64,000 nucleotides of DNA from Cyanodermella asteris (lineage: Eukaryota > Ascomycota > Lecanoromycetes > Ostropales > Stictidaceae), in contig UYJD01000016.1 in NCBI GenBank assembly GCA_900618795.1, positions 62,001 to 126,000 of the forward strand. Direction: 5' to 3'. Below are positions 55,901 to 64,000 of this stretch, piece by piece; position 1 is the stretch's first letter; every line of letters begins with the position of its first letter. The notes below the pieces were generated by a model. That model made no database searches. It saw only the letters and a list, made by a program, of their open reading frames with translations, and had not been told where the DNA came from. A program made the translations under genes and the position numbers.

Positions 55901-57062
55901 CGCCGGGGCCGTGACATTGTGAAATGCAGTGTGAAGTGCGTAAACCCTCGATGCCTGAGAGCTTGGCCATCACCACCGCAGCATAGTCTGTTTTGCTAGC
56001 TGATTGGGTGATGCAGACTGCTGGATACCAGTAGCATGCATCGCTTTGCACAGCTCGAGCCAGTATTGCTGCCGGACGTGATGTCGAGGATTGCGACAGC
56101 TGACTGACAGCCAACTTCACCATCGAGATACCGAGCGAACTACTAGGCACCGTCCGAAGTCGAACTCGCGCCGGAAGCGTAGACTTGCCGACGCTTCGTT
56201 GACAATGACGATGGTCCTCGTGTGCCTCTCGACATCGAACCGACGACGCTCATGATCAAACTCACCACGTCAAATCAGAAACAACAGTATCATGAAGACG
56301 TCGTCAGACCACTTCCATATCGATCGATCCGCCCGAATACCCTCACCCATCACACAAAACTCTTCAATCAATCATCTCAATCATATCAACCATCGGTCCT
56401 CGTGATATCAAGCTACCCTCCGGAGACTGCGACTCCGAGCACCGTAATTCGCCACCATCACCTCGTAGCCGCCCGTCGCGAGTGATCCCGCCTGTACATG
56501 GGATCTGCCTACTACCACAAGGCTGGCTGGCCTTGGAGACCATCCAATCCAATCCAGCCCAACAGCCTAAACCGTGGCGTGTGAGACACAGACAGTGAGA
56601 CGGAGAGCACAGCTCGTGATCGGCAGCAGCTGGATCCGACCAACCGCCGGGACGAGCAGCGGCTTCTCCTTTGGCAGTGACGCGCAAAGCGGGTCATCAA
56701 GTGTGGGCGCCCCGACGGCTATCATGCAAGGGACGGGCGTGGACCTGGGGGTCAGCAGGTACGTCCAACTTTGGGAGCGGGCGGGGTGGGCTGAGAATCA
56801 GTGAGGGGTGGCTGGCGCTTCGAGCGAGCCTGGGGCCACTGCTATTTGTGAGTTGATGTGATGTGATGAGATGATGGGCTTATGGTGATGGGGCTAGTAG
56901 CACGTATTCAGATGGTGGGCATGTTGGCGATTCGATAATCTATTGTTGTTTGAGAAGAATCACGAGATGCAGAGTCACGGGCAGCAGACAGCAGAACAGG
57001 ATATGCATGCTAGCAAAATGTGTATGTATTGGTTATACGGAGACAATCTTACGTAGATTGCC

Positions 57063-57085
57063 TCGTCAATGACCGTCATTGACGA
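57063..57085. promoter_or_regulatory. 23-base palindrome with TGAC-C-GTCA centre
   Basis: TCGTCAATGAC and GTCATTGACGA flank a single central C, giving perfect 11-base arms. The centre TGACCGTCA is close to the half-site layout of bZIP factors (TGAC/GTCA), although with a one-base spacer. The nearest called gene ends 780 bases away. Its role is unknown. Confidence 0.5.
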
Positions 57086-57862
57086 TGAATGTAAATGATT
57101 TTTCCCTTGCTATTCGTCTTCCAGAGAACGTCAGCATCAAATCAGCCCCTACTCCTTCCTCCGCTCCTTCTATATGCTGTGCCGTGCATGCCGTGAGCCT
57201 CGTAGGCATCGAACTGTTCACGCAGGCATTGGTTCCGCGTGTATAATCAACTCCCTTCCGTGCGCCGTCGGAGAATGCAAGTTCAGCCAACCCATGCAAC
57301 AGGCGTCCAGGACATAATCAGGTATTCAAAGCAAAAACGCTTCAAGAGCTCCTCGCCAATCGGCTTCCGATCAAACGAGGTTGGGTATCTTCAGTTTGCG
57401 CAGCAGTAACGCACCAAAATCAAGATGTAGTAGATGAGATTTAGCTTCCAGGCAGCAGCGTGGGCTGACCTGCCTGCGATCCGTGCTGTACGGACATCAT
57501 CGGATGTTCGTATGCAGAGTTGAGACGCGGCTCGAGTGGCCCGTAACATGTGTTGTGTAATGTGCCGCGAATGTGCTGGCCAAGGGTTGTACAAATATGC
57601 CTTGCTAGCGTTGGAGGTGTCGGATCGCGATGGTGTCCAAGCGAGCTTGGTCCAGATGTTTGCCACCGGCAAGTTTGGCCGCCTGGATGTACCAGAACGG
57701 TTTGCGTATGGTAAGATGTCGTCGCCGGTGAGGCGACAATGTCGATGTGTGAGTCAGAGGTGTTGCCACCAGGTATGTTCTATCCAATGATGTGTGGAGG
57801 TAGCATCGAGCGGGAAGGGTGCCCGATGCCTGCAGGTGCTTGATGGTGCTCAGTGGCGAAGC

Positions 57863-59026
57863 TCAATTGGCGCTTGGGCGTCGGAGGATGTCCTCGCAGT
57901 TTGTGTCGAACCTCATGTTCCACAGACGAATGCTGGTCATGAGTTTCTCCGTCCGCTCAAGCTCACGTTCCCGACCAAAGATGGTCTTGACGAATTCAAC
58001 GCCACTCTTCTCGCCCATGCTGACCTTTTCGCCGTCCTTCTTCGCGCCCTTCCACATGTACTTCTCGCATTGTTGCAGCAGCGTCTTCATCTTGCCCCAT
58101 ATCTTGTCGCCGCTGCTCAAGAAGTCGTCCATGAGGTCCTTGTTGTCACGATTGCGAATGCGCGGGCGGCATTCCTCAGCACGCTTCATCTTGCCGGAAA
58201 ACTTGATGAGCAGTAACCAAAGCTCGCCGGCCACCTCAGTCATGGGCGCACCTGCACGATGGTGGTAGACGGTCCAGTCATAGATCCATTTGCCGAGGCT
58301 GTTGGAGTCAAATGCAGAACCAAGAAGCAAGATAGGTTCTTCGGTAGGATCCCAGTTCTTCAGCGAGTAGCCGGCGGGAATGTCACAACGACGAGCATCA
58401 GCGGCTGTAGCCTCCTGTGCAACTGGCTTGGGGGCCGGCTTAGATGACCGCTTGGGGGCACTGCTGGCGCCGGCAGCGGAGGCGCGGCGAGCACGAGAGC
58501 GGACGGGAGTCTCAACGCAAGTATCGTAGGCCTGGATGAATTGTTTGTCAGTACTGGAAACGGGCCGCTTCTTGATAAAGGTTGTAGTAGTTCGAACGAA
58601 GGAGGCGTTCCTTGGCCTGATGGTATGGTATACCGGCCGTACATCGTCGCAGTCGGAAGCGTCGTCAGAAACACCAATATGGATGCGCTGCTTTGGCTTG
58701 GACTTATTGCGTAGGGGAGATTCGTCCCTTCTCGGCTTGCGAGCGGAAGTTTTGTTTGTACTCACATATTCGTAGCGCTGCACAGGCGGGCTGGTGTAGT
58801 TGAAGTGGTTGTCGTAGTAGGAAGGGGATGGGTAATGCGGCGATGGATACATGCGAGGCTGGTATGAGCCTGATCGCACATGTCCGCGTTTGCCCTGGGG
58901 GGTATGAAAGGCAGGAATCGAATAGACATGGTGAATGCCGTCATCTGGAGCCGGGCTGTTAGAGGCTGATGTTGAATAATCGTAGTACTGAGGCGTACCG
59001 GCATATGCCGGATATGGATAAGCCAT
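57863..59026 (-). CDS. Conserved fungal protein of unknown function, Tyr/Pro-rich N-terminus
   Basis: This 387-residue protein has two parts. Residues 1 to about 90 are Tyr/Pro/Ser-rich (MAYPYPAYAGTPQYYDY and similar), often annotated loosely as a cell-wall-like protein in fungi, although there is no signal peptide. Residues about 90-215 are basic and polar. The last ~170 residues form a well-conserved ascomycete domain: DIPAGYSLKNWDPTEEPILL, LGSAFDSNSLGKWIYDW, AGELWLLLIKFSGKMKRAEE, then VEFVKTIFGRERELERTEKL and SIRLWNMRFDTNCEDILR. I know this combination from unnamed fungal proteins and can give no function. The first part of the gene contains GTGAGT at about codon 90, but the frame runs through it, so I call one exon. 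The gene stands alone, with about 5 kb of gene-free sequence on either side. Confidence 0.75.
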   Translation of the reverse strand: MAYPYPAYAGTPQYYDYSTSASNSPAPDDGIHHVYSIPAFHTPQGKRGHVRSGSYQPRMYPSPHYPSPSYYDNHFNYTSPPVQRYEYVSTNKTSARKPRRDESPLRNKSKPKQRIHIGVSDDASDCDDVRPVYHTIRPRNASFVRTTTTFIKKRPVSSTDKQFIQAYDTCVETPVRSRARRASAAGASSAPKRSSKPAPKPVAQEATAADARRCDIPAGYSLKNWDPTEEPILLLGSAFDSNSLGKWIYDWTVYHHRAGAPMTEVAGELWLLLIKFSGKMKRAEECRPRIRNRDNKDLMDDFLSSGDKIWGKMKTLLQQCEKYMWKGAKKDGEKVSMGEKSGVEFVKTIFGRERELERTEKLMTSIRLWNMRFDTNCEDILRRPSAN

Positions 59027-62000
59027 GATGCTCGTGTTGGAGCATCAAAGATTTGAGATGTAAGCCGACGTGAAGATGTTGATCTCAAGGTCGGGGTGGT
59101 GGATCACTCGTCGAAGCTGGAAAATCGCAGCAATTCGCAGAGTCGAGGCGATGTTGTCGGTCGCCGGTCTGAGAGGAGCAAGAGGAAAGGAGAAGTTGTC
59201 TGTCCGTCTCAAACATAGTACGATGTGAATTATAGTCTTGGAAAGCGAGTCACCGCGGGCAATGAGGTGGCGAATGAACTGGCTGCTACTCGTCGCTACC
59301 AGATGGGACGAGAGAAGCCGATGGAAGATGACTAATTGCGTCCGTGGCAAAAGAGGCCAGCGGAGGATGGAGTCAGAGACGGACGGCCTTTAGCAAGGCC
59401 GACGTGTAATGCTGAAGTTGAGTGAGGATGAGTGGACGTCTCGGCGACGTCGTTTTGGCCGGAGTGGTATGCAGGCAGGCACGTACTAGAGTTGCGAAGA
59501 GAGCGACTGTGGGAGATGGCTGGGAGCGCGGCGCCTAAGTAAACGAACGGAAGCAATGATGGGCACGTCCCAGGGGGATCGCGCCTGCCCTGTGCTCACC
59601 TCGCAGTCGTAGACCGTCCGTGCCCAGCGGTCGCGCCGCGTCCCACTCTAGTCTGACTGACATGCAGACAGGGTTTGTTGTCCATCATCCGCACCACTAT
59701 CATCCCTGCTCACCACCCCCCTCTTCATACAACCAGGCCACCCTCCCATCATAAGCCACAGGCTCCACCGGGGCCGTGGCCGCCCTGTCGTATGGCCAGT
59801 CCCGCTAATCGTTCAATCTCAGCGAGCGAAGCTGATCATCGCCTGCGCCGTTACAGCGCCCGCTTCTCTGACTGGCTCTTATGGCTGCCAGTCCTCGCCG
59901 GAATTGTCTTCCGCTTCCGCGTTGTCCAGAACACAGCACACGAGCCGGAGCAACGTTGTCCCTCCACGTCTCGATAATGTGCAAGATCATCTCTCTCACG
60001 AACTTGGAGCGAGTCAATTCTGGCCCTTTTGACGCTGCTCGGCACTGCAGCCTGCCTGTGCACAGCCTGTCTTCCATCGGAACGAGCTACGCTCATGCTC
60101 AGTCATACAAAAGCCGGAGAACGGGCACAGCTGGGCATGCGACGTGCAAGCTGCGAAATCAGCTCGCCGAGTCGAGCCTTAAATCTGCGCCTCCAAGTAC
60201 CTGTTTATGCTGGGGCCTACCTAGGCTTCGAGTTGGTGCTCGCTGCTCGGCGAGATCCAGGCAAACTGCCTCCGCCCTGATTCCTTCATCCTCCTCATCA
60301 AAGTCCTTTCCTTCCGCCCAAGCGAATTTTACGAGACACCCTGGGCCAACATGGGCTCTGTTGTGTGTACACTCATGATTAGGGTTTTCTTCTTTTATTT
60401 GAGCCTTGGCCAGTCTAATTTCGTTGGCTGACGGCTCGATTGGAAGGCTGCAATTACGGCTTGCTTTCAGGCGCAAGTAGCATCCCGTCTTGGGCACTGG
60501 TGCACCCGCCCGCAGATTGCAGACGCTGCCCTACCAGAATCATCTGACTACTGCATCACGCCTTCCAGCGATGACAGTAATGAGATGGCGTCAGCAGCCC
60601 TACGATTTGGAGGCTGTTCAGCGTTTAAGTTGTATGAGAAGGAGCCTGCTGAGAAGGCCGGTCATAACACAGATTAAACTTTCGCAACTGTTTGGTTGCG
60701 AAGCACAGCCTCAAGGCTGGCGACGTAAGGAATATGAGCTTGTTATTTCTGGCATTGGCAGTCTGTGTATACAATACTGGCGGCTCTTACAAGGCTTCTC
60801 AACAACTCAAGCTGATGCCGCGCATATTGTGCGTCGGGCAAGGCGTTAAGGGCTTGTACATGTCGATGATTGAGGGGTCTGTCGCAGTGCGGTTACAGTC
60901 CCCATGATTGCAACCTGCCTGCACGTATCAGCAATGTCTTGCATGACCCTCAGCATTTGAACCAACAACCAAAATTCAAAGGCAATCCGCAGCATACGCC
61001 ATGAACACCGGCTTAGTAGGAATGACTGGTGCATGGTGACGGAGTCGCTCCGGCGCAGGGCTATTAACTGCGCGATCACTCTTCAGGTGTTGCTTTGTTC
61101 TGATTGAGTCTGCACAGTGTCACAAGGCTTGAAAAGTGAGATGGACTGGCAGCTGCTAGGCGCACTTAGCCGCCGTTGACAGCTGGACCTTCTCAGCTCA
61201 TGCCTGCTAAGTCAGCTGTGCAACGCGGCCAACGCGAACCATTGTCATCAACACCTCTGCTCGCATGGCCATCCCCACCGACGAGGTACATCCACAACGA
61301 ATGAAAACTCATCGTGCAAGAATGCGTGCGGTCGACCGCAGGTGAGACAACGCGCCAACTGCACAACGGACCAGTCTCACTCTGTTCTTTGAGCCTCGGG
61401 AGCTCGAAATCAGCTGGAAATAAATTGCACTTGTGAGATGCATTGGCATCTCGGTCCGTCCGGTCTCCAGCCGGCGCGTTCGCCAGGGCTTTCGACTCGA
61501 AACGGCAATGGCACTGCAGCAAGCACTGATCTGTTCGTGATCAGGTGCCATCGGCGGTGAATGGATGCCGACTGAATCTCAGGCTCACAGAGCATGCTGC
61601 TATCATGGCGGACACAACCGACCGCCGCCTTTAAAACTCAGGATTGGGTTACGTCGATGATTGGTGGTCTAAATCATGGCTTGTCGCAAGCGAGGACAAC
61701 GACATGAGTTGATTCACTTTTCCCTCAAGCCGTGACGCTCGTGCGATGACAAGTCGCGGGCCCGCACGCTGATCTCGAGCTTGAGTCTTATGTCTCGTTC
61801 TTTGGCCGCTCTTCACTTTTTGTCTTCAAGCCTCACCGCTTCGTGGAACAACTCGCAGCTCAGCAATTGGCGCAACCTATGCGCAGTACCACAAAGTATA
61901 TTGTTATGACGTGGCGCTAGAGTTGACCGCGAGCTCAAGCGTGCAGTAGCGTCGTGTTCAGGAGCGCTGACCACGTTTCTAAACCAGTTGCCATGGATCT

Positions 62001-64000
62001 GATTCTGGGTGTGTTCCTGGTCCGATGATCATAAAATCGACAAGACGAGTCTCAACGGACTGAGGACATGCTCTGCAAACTGGCAATGGCTCCAAAGATC
62101 AGGGCAAGTTTTCGTTTGGTTGGAATGTTGTCGGCGCCAAGCGAGTTTCGAACTAAACCGTGGTGATACTCGCACTTCATTGAATTCGCCAAGCAACGCT
62201 ATCGTCTCACGGCCTGGCTGGCTCCTCAAGACGTTTTCCATGATTAATTTTCACCTTCACCGCATCTCTGTCGCTTCAGCAACGCGTTGTTGACAACTCA
62301 TAGCGCTTCATGCCCGGAAGGATCTCGGGAGTCTTCTCCAATGCCGTGGTTGGGCTTGTATCACTAGCGTGGGAATAGACTCGGCCGCTGGCTTCCACGA
62401 TGAGTTGTCAAAGTGACTTGCGGGCGTCTGGCTGGCTATCCGCGAAGTGGTTGCCGCACCATTGGGCATCCATTTCAGATCCCATCGTCTCCGCGACAAC
62501 GGCATGCGACCTCCTGCCTAGGTAGCAGATCATGAACCTGCTCTCGGTTGCTCACCGCCTTCATCGGGACATTCGACTTGACTGGGCTTGCGAATACGAA
62601 GTTTTACCGACATTTGGCTCGCTTGTGTTTCCGCTTTCGCATGTCCCTCTTCTTTGTCAAGAAACATCAAATGTTAGATCCACTATGAATTCAGAAAGAG
62701 TATGCGATAATGGTGGGGCAACAATTGGCTGCCCCTCTATGCACGCGCGGCAGGATTGCCATGCAGAAGTTGAACACTAAACTTCCAGGCTAGCACCAAC
62801 GCCGTCATGCCAACCTCCGGAGTTACACTAAGAACACGCTAACCGCCACAGCTACAGCATTGCAGCCCAACATGAGGCGCCGCCTGAAATCGTCTTGTTC
62901 GCATTGGGCAGTCTCGCGATCTGAACACTCAATCTTGTTTGTCATTGGCCGTCTTCGTCCCTCCGATTTGGTAGCAGAGTATCATTCTGAGCCAGCTGCA
63001 GCAATGCAAGGCCCGACGGAGCATTATGTGATCCTGCAGAGGAGAAATGAGGTCAATCATGCACCTGCGATAGGGATTCCATCTCCGACTGGGTCTGCGC
63101 AGGCAAGAGACTTCCAAGATGCGCTTCGGCTCCTCGCAAGGCTGCAGTAACAGGCCTTCCATTTCTCAGAGAAGCCGCGAGGCTAGACAGTGCCTGATTT
63201 CACACCTGACGAGGCTGAGGCTCTGGTCTCGAGATAAATTTACAAAAAGGCTATCATGCAAGATCAAATCACAGCCTGTAATTGACCCGATCTGGGTATG
63301 ATTGGCCGCCCTGGTGCAATGAGTGTATCTAAAGACGCGCATTTCTCTGTCACTCTCGTATGCCTCGTAGCCAGATGCACCTCCGAATGTCGCCATCACG
63401 ACGCCTGGGCAAGAAAAAGTTGCAGCCTGTTGGGCAGTATTCGACGTGTTTGGCGCTGCGGCATGCAAGGTGAGTGAGCCATGCCGTGGGTGTTATGCAG
63501 AGGCATTCTAGCCTGGGTTCTTGGCTTTGGAACGTGCAGATTTGACGCCAGTGACGACAATGTGGTTGCACAAACAAGCATGGAAATGCCAGCGTGTTCG
63601 GTGGTTCGTTAGGTCCAGGCCATGCAACAAGGACAAAGGGATACAGTGATCGAGCACGGACTGCAATGACCTCCACGGGGGTGCGGTAGGGTCAACCCGA
63701 ACAGGCCTAGCAATCATCGTAGACGGGCTGGCCAGACCTCCCATTCGACGAGAGCTGCGGAGTTCACGTACTTCAATCATGAAATCGATTTCAGATGCCC
63801 TGATCTTACGTACAACTTCAACCCTCATCAGGCCTATTCGAGCTATCGATCTGCGAGGTCAAAGCTCGGACACAGTATTCGCTGCAAACAAGGGACCAGG
63901 TTCTTCGTGTCGGACGTAGCCGAAAATTGATGTCTGTGAGGGAAATTCTCTTCGTTTACCATTTCTCAATGTACGGACGAATGTCAACCTCCCAAGTGAA
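59027..64000. other. Gene-poor sequence to the window end
   Basis: About 5 kb. The first 300-600 bases probably hold the promoter and leader of the gene ending at 59026. The remainder contains many short open frames on both strands, none with motifs, splice support or protein-like composition. I see no tRNA, element or strong repeat. Confidence 0.5.

Larger units (their letters stand above)
51688..57862. other. Gene-poor sequence with a tRNA-like element and a long palindrome
   Basis: About 6.2 kb without a supportable protein gene. The tRNA-like element near 52.9 kb and the palindrome at 57.06 kb are listed separately. A run of eight C lies at 52253-52260. The open frames on both strands are short and not protein-like. 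Confidence 0.5.

Noticed and set aside
56149-56230. Possible minus-strand tRNA with GAGTTCGACTT
   Set aside because: The T stem does not pair and no A box or anticodon arm can be drawn.

Overview
The window reads as nuclear DNA of a filamentous ascomycete (Pezizomycotina). Introns are short (48-58 bases) with GT..AG ends and CTAAC/CTGAC-like branch sites. The gene content is typical of that group: het-c, a HET-domain gene, a DUF3112 seven-helix protein, a class I hydrophobin and an Atp25-type mitochondrial protein. The style fits Dothideomycetes, but that placement is inference. I recognised no transposon, virus-like element, rRNA gene or CRISPR array.

Left part (1-34.4 kb) is gene-dense. 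It starts with the 3' end of the RNA polymerase III subunit gene RPC2. Two unrecognised genes follow (3.4-4.5 and 5.7-6.7 kb), both with a disordered basic N-terminus and a helical C-terminal part. Next is a ribosome/RNA block: NMD3 (60S export), ESF2 (18S rRNA processing) and, divergent from ESF2, the RsfS-like half of ATP25. After a DUF3112 membrane protein comes an allorecognition-type locus: a HET-domain gene with an in-frame stop, tail to tail with het-c. Metabolic and surface genes follow: a five-exon zinc alcohol dehydrogenase (with one apparent GC-AG intron), an atypical SDR, an intron-containing tRNA-Gln, a PMP3-family membrane protein, UDP-glucose 4-epimerase, cytochrome c peroxidase, a secreted GH32 enzyme, an F-box protein and a class I hydrophobin.

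Right part (34.4-64 kb) is gene-poor although its base composition looks ordinary by eye. About 30 kb hold only three supportable protein genes (44.2, 50.8 and 57.9 kb), none of which I can name. The remainder holds simple repeats, several strong palindromes (notably a cluster at 41.55-41.65 kb and an 11+1+11 palindrome at 57.06 kb), pyrimidine tracts and two decayed tRNA-like sequences.

The most interesting item is the HET/het-c pair, which resembles the pin-c/het-c arrangement of Neurospora but with the HET member interrupted. Other notable items are the structural-zinc evidence for the GC-AG intron, the helix-forming reading frame that continues past the stop of the 5.7-kb gene, and the palindrome cluster in the gene-poor half.
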